In this document: piece after piece, positions 1 through 12,300 of the stretch | Layout: every line of letters starts with the position of its first letter | How positions within the stretch are numbered: the stretch's first letter is position 1 | Assembly: GCA_015183035.1 (NCBI GenBank) | Contig: JACZZP010000001.1 | Location: 2,976,001 to 3,040,000 of the forward strand | From: Meloidogyne chitwoodi | Taxonomy: Eukaryota; Nematoda; Chromadorea; Rhabditida; Meloidogynidae | Direction of reading: 5' to 3' | DNA: 64,000 bases | Position numbers and translations under genes: made by a program | The notes under the pieces: model-generated | Seen by the model: the letters and a program-made list of their open reading frames with translations, nothing else | Database searches by the model: none | What the model was told of the DNA's origin: nothing

Positions 1-789
1 AAAACTGTTGTGGAGGAACAAATTCTTTCTTCTGCTTCTGTTTTTCGTATTTTTGTGAATGTTTGAATCGCTTAAATTTATTGGCCCTTCTCTTCCGCCA
101 AGTAAGCTTAGATGAAGTTTCAAGTGGAATTTCCTTAGAAGCAACATCCAAATCATCCCAAAGTTGTCCCTCTGCTGGCTTTTTTAAAAAAAAAGTTAGA
201 AATAAAGTTTTAAGATAAATCTTGTTAAAATATTTCTGATAAAACCTCAGATGTTGCTTCCTTTTGTTCATTGTCGTCCATATCCTCACATGCTTGTTCC
301 AAAATTGAATCAGAAACATCATTTGCACAACGTCTCTTTCGATTTTTACGATTTTTAATGTTAAATTTCTTTTTTCCCAGGTCTAAAGCATAAGTTTCCA
401 CTCCACGATCACGCAATTGAGCAATAGAACTTGCATTTCCAGAACACATCTTTTCCTCCAAAGAACGCATTATAGCTGTTTCCTCCCAGAGTTTTCCTGC
501 ATCAGTAGGTTTCCTATCCTTTAATATTTAAAACGTAAATGATTTTCAATAAAAAGTAAACTTTGATTTATTCACAATAATACAAGATAAAATAGACAAC
601 TATATAACAAAGAATATAAACCTCAACGATTCCATTATCTAAAGAGCCAGATTTTTCAGGCGAATGGGAAGTTAGAGCTTGAAGCCGTCTTTTTGCGACA
701 ATCTTAGGACGTAATTCAAGAATATTGTCGATAGAATCATCACAAGAGCTTTCTTCATCTTCTGATTTGGGATCGATCAAATCACTCAT
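1..789 (-). CDS. Unrecognised charged protein, 3' end beyond window
   Basis: Three exons are visible: 622-789, 246-518 and 178 down to the window edge. All join in phase 0 with GT-AG borders. The start at 789 is chosen because a TTTTCAG acceptor lies 17 nt upstream. The N-terminal half is acidic (MSDLIDPKSEDEESS), followed by a segment with LWEETAIMRSLEEKM. The later part has two strongly basic clusters, one around NRKNRKRR and one of KRF/KQKQKK type, that look like nuclear localisation signals. I do not recognise the family. It lies 222 bp downstream of IGBP1 on the same strand, so the two may be co-transcribed. A nuclear role is only inferred from the basic clusters. Confidence 0.6.
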
Positions 790-806
790 TATTTTAAATA
801 GCAAAA

Positions 807-815
807 CTGAAAACA
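807..815 (-). promoter_or_regulatory. Candidate trans-splice acceptor
   Basis: On the minus strand a TTGTTTTCAG run ends 17 nt before the ATG at 789. In nematodes such a site just upstream of a start codon, in a gene that closely follows another on the same strand, commonly accepts a spliced leader. No leader evidence can be seen from DNA alone. Confidence 0.4.
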
Positions 816-1011
816 ATAAATGTATGATTAAATAACTGAAAAATAATGAGAAAAATAAATCAATAAAAGAACAATAGAGCATACTCTAATTTTTATCCAA
901 TATTTGGAAATTTTAAAAGAAAACTAATATTTTAGTATTTTGAAACAAAATCTTTAGTCATTATCATAAATATTTGGGAACGCGATTGATGACACTTGAA
1001 AATAAAAATAT

Positions 1012-2218
1012 TCATCCTTTATTTAAAGTATTGCCCCAGCCTCGAGGATTTATATCCTTCCACTCATCCATTCGAATTTTTGATTGCCTTTTCATATCAT
1101 CTTCTTCATCGCTCTCTTCATGATCGTGAGATTGAACAATATTTCGTTTATTTATATTGCCAAAACCTCCAGTTCTTTGCATGTCATCAAACCAATCATT
1201 AACACTCATAGTGGGAATACTTGGATAGCCTAAACCAAATACTTTCTTCTGTTGTTCCGTTCTGGTAAGTATAAAGGGTGTGAATTTTGAATTTTCTAAA
1301 TTGAAGAAACTTTTTAGAGCTTTAAAAAGTAAACCTTTAAGGTTGATGCTTGATTCGTTTGAAAAACAAGCAGATTTAGCTTGCTCTAATAACCTTAATT
1401 CATCTAAATAAATATCAAAAATTAGCATAAATAACAGAAAGAACTTGCCATCAATAGAGTCCAACTCTTTTACCGCCCTAATTGACCATAAACGTAGAAG
1501 AACGAGAACTACCTCTCGCTTAAAATCAACATCATTTAATAATCTAGGTTAATTAAATCTTTTGCTAAATAACCATGGCAGATTCATCGTCATCTCTTCT
1601 TTCTTGCACGCGTAGCTTTTCCAGAGCACTTTCAAGTTTCTCCATTTGACGCAACCGTGAAATTTTTTGTTGTCGTTGTAAGGACATATGCTCAAAATTA
1701 TTTTCGTGTGGTCTAGTTTTTGAAGTGTTTTCTTCACCATCAATCCAAGGAAGTTTAAAGTTAATAAGTCCGTAAGTGAACAAATTTTGAAGAAATGCTC
1801 TATAGCTGGCCTAAAAAATTAAATAAAATGAAAAATTAATTTAAAACATTACTTTTGCTGAATTTAAGTAAATAGTTCTTTTGTCTTTATCAGTTCCAAA
1901 ATTAATTTCATGAAGGACGTAAGCAAAATAAGCAGGAACAAGCAAATAACGAAGCGAATTAGTAGGCAGTTCTTCAGCTTGATCGTTGGTACTGAATAAG
2001 GAAAGGCTCTCTATTGTTTTCTGCATAATTTGTAATCGTTCAATGCAATTCCGAAGCTTATCCTTGAAAAGATTCGCTAGAAATTTCGATTAAAATAAAA
2101 AACAAACATTCATTTGTTGAGACTTAGAATCTCCTAAACGGCCACGAAACAAATCCTCTATAACATTCTCACAATATGCAAATTGTTCTCGCAATGAAGA
2201 TTCACCATTTTCTGACAT
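1012..2218 (-). CDS. IGBP1: IGBP1/TAP42 (alpha-4), PP2A-family phosphatase regulator
   Basis: Alpha-4/TAP42 binds catalytic subunits of PP2A, PP4 and PP6 and stabilises them in the cytoplasm. Exons are 2104-2218, 2076-1853, 1810-1574 and 1518-1012, giving about 360 residues, close to the family length. Family landmarks are an N-terminal helical part with SLRYLLVPAYFAYVL and LPWIDGE, and the C-terminal signature PFILTRTEQQKKVFGLGYPS followed by PTMSVNDWFDD, an acidic linker, and the terminal DEWKDINPRGWGN. Exon 4 joins after ...ESAM at REVVLVLLRLW. Exon 4 may hide one more short intron near 1283-1328, because an insertion precedes PFILTR. Intron 1 would be only 27 nt. A TTTCAG acceptor sits about 18 nt upstream of the ATG. 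Function is by family. Confidence 0.88.
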
Positions 2219-4417
2219 TTTTCTAAAAATCACCTGAAATAAAAAATAATATAGTCAGGAGCGGGATCAAGATAAGTTGACGACTGAATAGACAGGAGAG
2301 AGTATACAAAAAGAAGGGAGAAAGTGAAAGATACAAAGAAAAAGGAAAATAGTAGAAATTTTTGTGAAAACAGATATGTCAAATGAAAAAAATATAATTA
2401 GTTGACACTATGAAAAATCGCTGCAAAATTAAAATACGATTTGGCGCTAAATATTTTAATTCAAATTTGGCTTCCCTTTTTTGGCTTGTTTTTTTTTCGA
2501 TTAAGTTGTTTATCTCCGGAGATCCGATCTCGAGTTTTTTAGTATTTTTTCATATTTTTTTTACTTTTTTCATTCGTTTTTTATCTATTTATACGTTTTT
2601 TTATTTCATCCGTATTTTTTATTCGTTTTCCCGCTTGCGCGCGTTAAAACTTTAATAAACTTAAAAATTTTTTAAAAATTAATTTAAAAATCTAAATTTT
2701 AATCAAATTAAAGGATCTTCGGCCGCTTCAGAACATGCTGCAATGTCTGGATGTGGTTGCGGTTTACTTTTTTATTATTTTAAATTTTTTAATATATAAT
2801 TTATTAATTTTTTTTTGAATTAGCTTAGATATGTTCTACATGCTCTACATGGACAATGGTTGATCACAACTCAACACAATATGCTCAACTAGCGTTAGTT
2901 TTTCGATTAATTTATTAATCAAATCATATTTAAGTCGGCCTGGCTTGATCAACAACTACTCCAATGGCTCCGGTTGTTTTTATTTTATTTTTTAGAACAG
3001 TTTCATTTTTTTATTTTGAGGATGTTCATCGACATGTACGCAAGGATTTGGTGGATTTGCTCTTCAATGTGGACGACGAGCTTCATGGTTTCGTTTTTAA
3101 TTTTATTAGAATATTTTCATTTTTTTAATCTAGACCTGAACATGAACGCAAGGAGCCCTGTTTCGTCCGCATCATGCACGCAAGGAGCACTGTTTCGTCG
3201 AGGAGCTCTGTTCAAATGGTGGCGTTCGGTGTAGTCCTTTTTTATTTTTTTGGGTTGGGCCCTGTCCTTTTTCAGCCAGGTGTGCACCTCCATGCTCTGA
3301 ATGCTGCTGCTCTCAACATGGGAACGACAACAACTTCTTGGTCTGCTCTTCATGCTCACCAACCCCGCTTAGTCTACATGCCTTGTAAGCTTTAAATTTT
3401 TTAATTTTAAAAAAAAATTTGCTAAAAATTACGCGAGCGATTGACCCAACTTCCTTTTTTTACTTTGTTTGTCTCATTTTTGTCCTTGTTTTGTCTTTTT
3501 CTTTGTCTTTTCACATTTTTATTTTTTTTTTGTTTTTTTAAAGACTAGCTTCAACATGTCTTCAAGTATACTACAATGCAACATGAACAACATGAATGTC
3601 TGCAAACAAAATGGATGGAATGTTCTTCAATATGGTAATTGAAATGAAAACAAAAAAGTTTCAGGGAAATCAAGGTTAGGTTTTTCTCAAAATTCGAAAA
3701 TCTACAACTAAAATGTGTTGTCTCATGCTGCTCGTTTTTTTTTAATTTAAATTTTTGGCATTATGTTTATTATAGAACATGATGAAAAATAGTGTAGACA
3801 GGCAAGCAGAGAAAACTTCTTTTTTGATTATGGGAACGATAGAGTCTGAGAACAAATTAATTATCTTTTTTCATTTTTAGCTATTTTATCAGCTTGATTT
3901 TATGTAAAAGGTCGCGGTTCGATTACGCTGAAAAGATGTTATCCTTACAATTATTTATCATTCTTTAACTTAAACACCCAAATGTTTTTCGCCTAGTATC
4001 TTTTTTATTGCTTATTAATTTCTAGAAAAGCTTAATTTTATTTCAAATTTATTTAAAAAATATTTATTCTATTAATGAGTAACAAAAGCTCATATTCGTC
4101 TTCATCTCGTTGTCGACTCTTGATGTTAAATTGTTTAGCAGTAGATCCTCAATTCACGTTCTTATCATTCTTTTCCTGTCAGCTACAAGTATATTTAAAT
4201 TGGACTGATTAATCAAACGACTTATTTTGAAGAATGCCTAGATTTCGCTGCAAGATTTCAGAATATTAGTATTCAAAAAATGTTGGTTATTTATTTTAAC
4301 AACGAGTAAAGGGTTACATGACAACGAATAAAGCCAAGGTTATTTACATTATAGATGGCAATATCTTTATATGTTATTCTTCCATTTTGTATTCTTAGAA
4401 TCTTCCAACCATCATTT
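2219..4417. other. Intergenic, with exon-like GC-rich islands
   Basis: No protein family is recognisable. Between about 2714 and 3655 seven GC-richer patches of 40-120 bp, each preceded by AG and followed by GT, alternate with T-rich intron-like spacers (see findings). The rest, 3660-4417, is AT-rich with no visible gene. Confidence 0.4.
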
Positions 4418-4840
4418 TCATTGGCCAGTTACTGATGCTCTCGTGCCTCCAGTTGTACCACCCAAGAAGACATGTGACTCGACTCCTCCATGGCCATACC
4501 TAAAATAGCGGGAAATTATATGATTGACTTTACAACGATTCTCACCCGCGAGGCCCAAACAACGCTCCATAGCAGCGATTACAATACGGTTTGCCCTCAT
4601 GCTAAAATTTAAAAATTACTGATGTTGTGGTCGAAAATATCTTTAATTAGCTTTAACTTACTTCAGAATGACCACCAGCAGAGAGCGTTTTTTTACAAGC
4701 CTGATTGTAGCAGCGAAGACATGGCCGATGCCAATCCTTTCCGATAGAAGTAACACGCTCAGCTAAATTGAATTAAATGATTAGAGTATAAAGAATGAAC
4801 CGAAGTAGACAGGGCGGTTGCAAGTTGGACAATCTGGCAT
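4418..4840 (-). CDS. Cysteine-rich intestinal protein (CRIP), single LIM domain
   Basis: Four exons: 4801-4840, 4662-4762, 4546-4601 and 4418-4499, with phases that join cleanly to a 92-residue protein. It opens with [19 protein letters not shown] and carries one LIM domain: CPTC, then WHRPCLRC, then a second zinc module with [19 protein letters not shown]. This order and the GPRGYGHGG end are typical of CRIP proteins. The glycine-rich tail ([10 protein letters not shown]) is slightly longer than in vertebrate CRIP1. CRIPs are small intracellular zinc-binding adaptors in muscle and epithelia; the C. elegans relative is valv-1. A GTCCAG acceptor just before the ATG could be a trans-splice site. 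Confidence 0.93.
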
Positions 4841-7672
4841 TGTTAGCTGGACACAAGTAAGTTTTATTAAGTAGAATATTTGATTAGCTTAATTAAAAAA
4901 ATATAAATTGCAGAAATTTGATAGAATTAAGGCGAAATAGTTAGGGGTTTTATCACTGAAAAATTCTTTGGTCTAGTACGCGCCTAAAATAAGTAATCGA
5001 TAAGTTGATAATTTAGTCAACATTTTACATAAATATAAGGGACCTTAAAGAAACTAAAACAAAAAGGGAATGAAACCTAAGTGCTTCACCTACATAACGC
5101 GCTCCTTAAATCTAACACTCTCGCTTACTGCTTTTATAATATGCAAATTCATTTAAACGGAACGCCAAAACATTATTTTTTTCACAAATGTAAATCAACA
5201 TATAAATCTTAGGAACAACTTTTACATACATTTTGAAATTAAGAGTGATCTATACAATTTAAATATTTTAATAATGTTAAAAAAGTTTTAATTTATTGAG
5301 TTTTCTGGAAGATAAGGAAAGTATTGTGTATTATGTAAGAAAGAAATTGGCCAATTCTTTAAACACGTAGTATTTTCGTGGCGATCAATGATAATAAAAT
5401 TTTAAGTGAAAAAGAATGTCACGAGAGTACTAATGTATTAATATTTGCATGTAATTGTTAAAGAGTTAAGGGGGGGGGGGGGGGGGTCAAAAAAATAGAT
5501 TTTTAATACGTAGAAAAATATAAAATAAAAGAATATTTTTGAGTTATGATGCAAAAATTAGAACATTGAATGTAAAAATATTTGCTTAGATCCGTTTTAA
5601 AAGACCGCCCCTATTTTTACTTTATGCTTTTGTTTTCGTTATGAGCGCAGGATTTTAGCTGTTAAAAAAACAAGGGTAGCTAACTTTAATTCAAAAGATC
5701 ACTTCCTAAAAGATCATATTAAATATAAAAGAAAAATATGACTTCAAAATACTTGTTGGGTGTAACCTGAACTATAATAATGTAGTATATATGATAATGT
5801 GCTATGTATGTAAAGGATAAAATTTAGTAGGGATAGTTGATTTTGTTAATTGATGGTGGTATGTATATATTGGGAAATAAAAAAAACGAAAATATAAAGG
5901 AACTCTATTTTTTGTTGAAAATACACAATGACTTTTCTCAGATAACATTTCCGCGCTAATTTATGAAAATAATATGTAAAAGTGGAGAAAAAAAGAGAAT
6001 TGAGTAAAATATTTATCGTTATATGCCATGAAAAACAAGAATTGAATTTAATGGTTAAACTTTATTTTTTAATCATTTTAGTTAATGTATTAGTTAAAAA
6101 TAGCCAAAAGCATATAAATAATTTTGTTAGATTGGGGAAAAGTAGTTAAATGTGTAATAAAACATTAATAAAGGCTGATGACCACAATAAAACATATGGC
6201 TTATATTTTAAAGGTTCATACTTAAAAATCAAATTGTTTATAATCAATGGTAGTTGACCATAAAATTTAAAAGAATCAAAAAAACCTGCAGCTTTAAAGT
6301 GCATTGCTTTTTAATATTGAAAAAAAAGTTTCTAGCATTGTTTTTGTGTAAAATATGCCATAAAATACGATAGATGAATTTTGTTTTTCTTACTACAAAA
6401 AAGTAATATGAAAATTTTTTGGAAAGGAAGTGAGGGAAAAACTAATATAAAAAACGTGGGAAAGTGTTAAGTCGGTGAGAGAGAGATTAGGCGGGAAACA
6501 ATGAACAATAACAATGTGTATAGAAAGTCCTCGATGCGACTCTGCCTATAAAAAAACTGGTATTTTTGGGACTGTCATCTTTTACGCATATAATTTTTTT
6601 GTTTGTTTAAAGATGAAAAAAGCATTAGAAAAAAAAGTTGGTAAAAAAATAAGTGTATGTACGCGATTAATTATATAAAAAAATGAAAATTAAGTAATCG
6701 AAAAATAAAAATTAAAAAAAAAATATTTAGAAAGTTAAAAAATATTTTTGAAATTTTTTAAAAATTATTTTAAAAATTTTTAAACTTAAATTTTCATGTT
6801 TTAAATAAACATTTTTAAATAATAAATATGTGTCTTACTAATTTATTATCTTAATACTAGTTTATATTACGTAAAACAATTAGTTTAATGTTTTTGATTA
6901 ATGATTGTAGAGAATTTTGTGAAATTACAGGTATATTTTTCATTTTATTTTTGATTTCTAAAAAATTTTAAAACTTTCTCTTCCAATATTTTTTAATTTT
7001 AAATTTTTTTTTCTAATTTTTGTTTTTCTGTGGGGATATAAAATTAACCTTTTTTATTTATTACTACAAAATATTTACCTTTTTCAAGTAGAAAGAATTG
7101 CGTTTATTAATCACTCATAATTTAATATTGAGAGTACGATTATCTGTTTCATTTTTGGGCGTTTAAATTAATTTTCTACTTTAATATATTTGAAACTTTC
7201 ATTTTCTTAGAAATAATTTTTTCTTGATTTGTTCAGAGACTCTATATTTCAAATAATTATTTAACAAAATTTATATATATATCTAATTATTTTCAAGTTG
7301 CGGTTTAATGGTTGTGTTTTTAGTTTTCTTTCATAGCAATTTACACCTTTTTTATGTTTCTTTTGTTATAGTACATATTCTTATTTTAAACAAAAAAAGT
7401 TATTGCGCAAGTTTTTTGTGCAATTTTTTTTACTTTTTTTTTTTCATTGATTTCCTGCTTATTTTGTGGGAAAATATTAAAACAAAATTGTCCTATAAAG
7501 ATACAAAATATTACGTAAATCATATTAAAAACAAATAATTTACTTTTTTTTCTATTTTATTTTATCAGTTTGTCTCAATTAATTTTCTCCTAATATCTTA
7601 TTATTTTGATAAATTCTTTTTAGATTTTTTTTTTACAAAAATAATTTAATATTTTACATTTTTAACTTTCAG
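4841..7672. other. Intergenic AT-rich stretch
   Basis: About 2.8 kb without a supportable gene. It holds a run of 17 G at 5470-5486, striking in such AT-rich DNA, and many A/T homopolymers. Sequence upstream of 7673 may contain the promoter and 5' exon of the SEC14-GOLD gene. Confidence 0.6.
5470..5486. repeat. Poly-G tract (17 G)
   Basis: An uninterrupted run of 17 guanines in an AT-rich spacer. Its true length may be uncertain because homopolymers are error-prone in sequencing. Confidence 0.9.
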
Positions 7673-9363
7673 ATGTGTTTGTCAGTTCAGGACAGATTAG
7701 CAGAATTGAGGAAACATTTGGGTGAGCAATTAATACGTGATACACCACTTTTCGATGACAACTTTTCTTTATTAAGATGGCTACATGGATGGAATGATCG
7801 TTTTGGTTGGTATAATTTTTTAAAAAACTGAATTTTTTGCTGTTATTTATCAAGTCTCAAATGGTAATAATGTTGTGAAGACTCAAATGGTTATAATTTT
7901 CTAAGATTTAGAAGCCTAAATTTTCATTCCTAAAAATCTATTTAAATATTATTATTAATTCTTTTTTATAGATGAAATTGTTCCGCGTTTTAAACGGGCT
8001 AGTCAAGTATTTCGCTGTATGCGAATCAATGAAATGTTTTTTGATGATATTGATACTCTAAACGGATTTACTCGACAATTAACTAAAGCAGCAGATTATT
8101 ATCCTGGTGGAGCTCTTGGTTATGATAAAGATGGAAATTTACTTGCCTTACAAACAATGGGAAGGTCTCATCCAAAACAACTTATAAAATGTGGTCGAGT
8201 TAGTGATGTTTATCGTCTATGTGTTGTGGAAACGGCATTATTTTATAAGGTAAAATTTTTTGGATAATGATTTTTATTGTTTTATTTGGGTTGCCACAGG
8301 CGTCCAAACGTGGTTGGGTGATCTATGACAACCCAAGTTTTATTTTTCGTTAAAATATATTCTCTTTTTTTAAGCTTATTCAATTGCAAGAGCGTAAACT
8401 TCATCGAAAACTTGGCCTTAGTGTGATTATTGACCTAGAAGGTTTCAATACTGATCATTTAACTACTTGTGGTTTGAAAGTTTATTCAGCCTTGTTAAAA
8501 GTTTTACAAGATTTATTTCCTGATATGCTTCGTCAAGTATGTTCTTTTAATTATCTTTGAAACACTTTATTCTTCCTTAAAAGGTATACGTCATAAATGC
8601 TCATTATCTTGTCAAAACTGCTTACACAATAATTAAACCTGTGTTATCAGAACAAAGTCGTGAGAAAGTTGTTTTTCTTGATCATGCTTATCATGAACAA
8701 TTGGCTAAGAATATTGGACGTGAAAATTTATTTCCGCGTTGGGGAGGAACTCGTCAGCCAGTTATCGGTGATCCAGAATGGGGTACTCTACGTATTGGTG
8801 GTTCACCTCCAAAAGGAATAAGGTTTTTTTTTTGCTTTATAGGATTGAAACCTTTAACTTTTTTTAGATATTCTTCTGACTCAAATCCTCAACACGTGCC
8901 AGAAGAACAACTCACAAAATTGATTGTACCACCAAGGCAAAGACGAATCATTGATGTTTCTGTTCCTGGCCCGCAAGGATTGCCGCAGCAAATGTTGCAA
9001 TGGTTTTGGATAAGTTCTTCTGATATTGATTTTGGTATAATAGATGAGAAGGAACAGGAGGTGGGGAAAAATTTAATAAAAAATTATTTATTAAATAAAA
9101 TTATAAAGTTATGGCCAATGTATCGGCTGTTGACTGATTATGTCCCTGAATTCGGCTCCTTGTTAGTAGAAACAGGGAGCAACTACAAACTCTGTTTTGA
9201 TAACTCTTTTAGTCTATTTACTAAAAAGGAAATAAAATATTCTTTTAAACTTGTGTCAATAGAAAATAAAAATGATATAAATAAAAACGAAGCAACAGAA
9301 GTAAAAACAAAAAATGAAGAAAAAATTGAGGAAGAGAAGGAGAATACTCTAAAAGTGGCTTGA
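7673..9363 (+). CDS. SEC14-like CRAL-TRIO and GOLD domain protein
   Basis: Exons 7673-7805, 7972-8249, 8375-8536, 8584-8822 and 8868-9363 give about 435 residues with all phases consistent. Residues about 1-100 form the CRAL-TRIO N-terminal helical region (RLAELRKHL, FDDNFSLLRWL). About 110-270 is the lipid-binding CRAL-TRIO domain, with GLSVIIDLEGFNTDHL, VYVINAHYL and NLFPRWGGT. About 290-410 is a GOLD beta-sandwich, with VPPRQRRIIDVSVPGP and WFWISSSDIDFGI. The last 30 residues are Lys/Glu-rich. CRAL-TRIO/GOLD proteins (SEC14L in vertebrates, CTG proteins in C. elegans) bind and move phospholipids or other lipids between membranes. The ATG follows directly after a TTTCAG, so an upstream noncoding exon or a spliced leader is likely. 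Confidence 0.92.
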
Positions 9364-12300
9364 TAGATTTTTTATGAACTGCCTAAACTAATTTAAAAAT
9401 TTCTATTTTTTTTAGTTTTAACTAACAAAATTATTATCAAAAAGTTAATCAAAAATATACATATAATTATTATACGAAAGATTTTTTTATAAATTTTAGT
9501 TTAATAATCACGCATATTTGTTTCAATTTTTTGGGTTTTTCCGGTCACTCAACATTTCTTTTATCTTTTGTTTTCTTCAATCTTTGCCCGTATTTTCTTA
9601 AAAAAAGGCAAAAACTACTTTTACTCAACCCCCTTATTCTTTTCTTTTTTAATCCTTATTTTTCCCTAAAGCTATACTACAAACTCCCTAAGAAAGAAAT
9701 ACCACCAAAAGAAATGGCCATTAGCAACAACAACAACAAAAAGTCTATGCTAATCGACCCAAAAACGGGGGGAGAAAGCTTTTTATTTTTTAGTTTTATT
9801 TTTAGATTATTGAACCAACGCGGCTTTTTTATTCCCTTATTAAAAAAATATTCTTTTTATTAATATGCCAGGCAATTTTTAAATACTAAAAATTTTTTAT
9901 TTTTAATCAACTTAAAACTTTATTTTTGTCAATAATAAGTAGTTTTTAAAAAAATATTAGAATAACAGAAATTGCCTTTCTATATCTCTATTTCTTAATA
10001 ATTTAAATAATGTTTATTTAAAAAACAGTGCTGAAACTTTTCCTGAAATGGAAAGATAAACATTATCGAAACCTTTCCGTAAAATACAGAAATAATTTAG
10101 CATAACTGAAACTTTTCCTTAAATAATTTTAAATAATTGAAAAGTTCCGGAAATAACGGAATCATTTAAACCTTAACGAAACTTTTCCTGAAAAAATGGA
10201 ACATTTAAACCTTACCGAAACTTTTCCTGAAAAAATGGAAAACATTTAAACCTTACCGAAACTTTTCCTGAAAAACGGAAAACATTTAAACCTTACCGAA
10301 ACTTTTCCTGAAAAAACGGAAAACATTTAAACCTTACCGAAACTTTTCCTGAAAAAACGGAAAATATTTAAACATTACCGAAACTTTTCCTGAAAAAATG
10401 GAAAACATTTAAACACCGAAACTTTTCCTGAAAAAACGGATAACATTTCAACGTTACAAAACTTTTCCTGAAAAACGGAAAACATTTAAACATTATCGAA
10501 ACTTTTCCTGAAAAAATGGAAAACATTTAAACACCGAAACTTTTCCTGAAAAAACGGAAAACATTTAAACATTAACGAAACTTTTCCTGAAATACGGAAA
10601 ACATTTAAACCTTACCGAAACTTTTCCTGAAAAAATGGAAAACATTTAAACACCGAAACTTTCCCTGAAAAACGGAAAACATTTCAACGTTACAAAACTT
10701 TTCCTGAAAACGGAAAACATTTAAACATTACCGAAACTTTTCCTGAAAAACGTAAAACATTTAAACCTTACCGAAACTTTTCCTGAAAAAACGGAAAACA
10801 TTTCAACGTTAAAAAACTTTTCCTGAAAACGGAAAACATTTAAACATTACCGAAACTTTTCCTGAAAACGGAAAACATTTAAACATTATCGAAACTTTTC
10901 CTGAAAAAATGGAAAACATTTAAACATTAACGAAACTTTTCCTGAAATACGGAAAATAATGTAATATAGGTGAAACTTTTCCGTAAATACTTTAAGTAAC
11001 TGAAACTTTTCCTGAAATAATTTAACATAAAATATCAACTATTCCACAATTTATATTATTTATGATAAAAGCCCTTAAAATTTCAAAAGGTTTTTAAAGT
11101 AATTTTTTTGCAAAATTTTTTTTGTTTGCAAGACTTTCACACCTTTTAAACAAATTATTCACAGTGGACATAACTCTTTTATTCTTAGTTTCTCATAAAA
11201 TCTTTTAGAATTTTAAAGTTTCTGAATTAAAAATTAACTACTTTTAAAAAAGTTTTGTTTTTTAGTTGAAACATTTTATTATAATTGCTAAATTTGTTCC
11301 AGCTCTAAAGTTTTTTCTCCTTTTTTCCATTCTTTTTTAATTAATTAATTTTGCTGAGAGTTCGGAGTTTTTTTTATTTATTTATTCTATTGTTGCACAA
11401 ATTTATTACACATCACTATCCTTTTTTATGGGAAACGAAAAATTAATCAAACAATTTTCACCTTTAATGATATTGTAACGTTTCTTTCTATATTTATTTT
11501 TTTAATTTTAAATCTATTAAAAAAATATTTTTTTAACTCATTTTATTGCCTGTATATTATTTTCTGTATTTTTGTTGATGACCAACGATGGTTGCGCGGA
11601 GATTATGCCATCAGAAAAGCAATGATGCATTACAGAAAAATATAAATATACTACAACAAAAACAAGATATAAAGTGACCTCGCCGCAAGAGGAGGGAAAA
11701 ACGACTATCTACCTATATCTGTCTATTTGACCGAATTAAAAGAAAAAACATTTATTTTTTTTTAAATTTTGCCATCACGCTCTCTGATTAATTTTGCTAT
11801 TATATATACATATAAAACTTTTAGTTGAATTTTAGCAACTAATATTTTCTAATATTTCATTTTTATCTACTTTCTCTCTTTTAAATATTTAAACAGCTAT
11901 AATAACCCCTTTTATCTCTCAATAATTTACCTTATTTATTAAGGTAAATTTCTAATAACTCCACAAATGATGCTGAGTAAATAAGGAAAAGGTTAATAAC
12001 ATCGCTTTACCTTTTGTACTTATATGTTTAATGTCCATCTTTTCTAATTTTTCTTTCTCCACATATTAAAATGTGTAACATTTAATTGCTATCATTTCTA
12101 TTTTCCCTATTAAAGGCCAAGAGTAAAGGCTATATTTATTTGAAATTGAAAATAATCCCTCCCCAAAGAGCAGAAAAAAAGAGGAGAGACAGTTTTATTA
12201 TTATTATTATTATCTACATTTTGTATAAATATTCTTCCCTATTAATAACAATCCAAAAATAGGGCAATGAAAAATAAAGCAAAGTAAAAAATTTAAATGA

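Noticed and set aside
3902..3932. GGTTCGATTA near 3917 as a possible tRNA T arm
   Set aside because: No matching A box or acceptor stem nearby; only a partial B-box match.
9531..9863. 110-residue plus-strand frame after the SEC14-GOLD gene
   Set aside because: Composition follows the AT-rich background (Phe/Leu/Lys), no domain and no family resemblance; it lies in the 3' flank.
10030..11020. CRISPR-like array
   Set aside because: Units are directly tandem without unique spacers, and the sequence is eukaryotic; it is a minisatellite.
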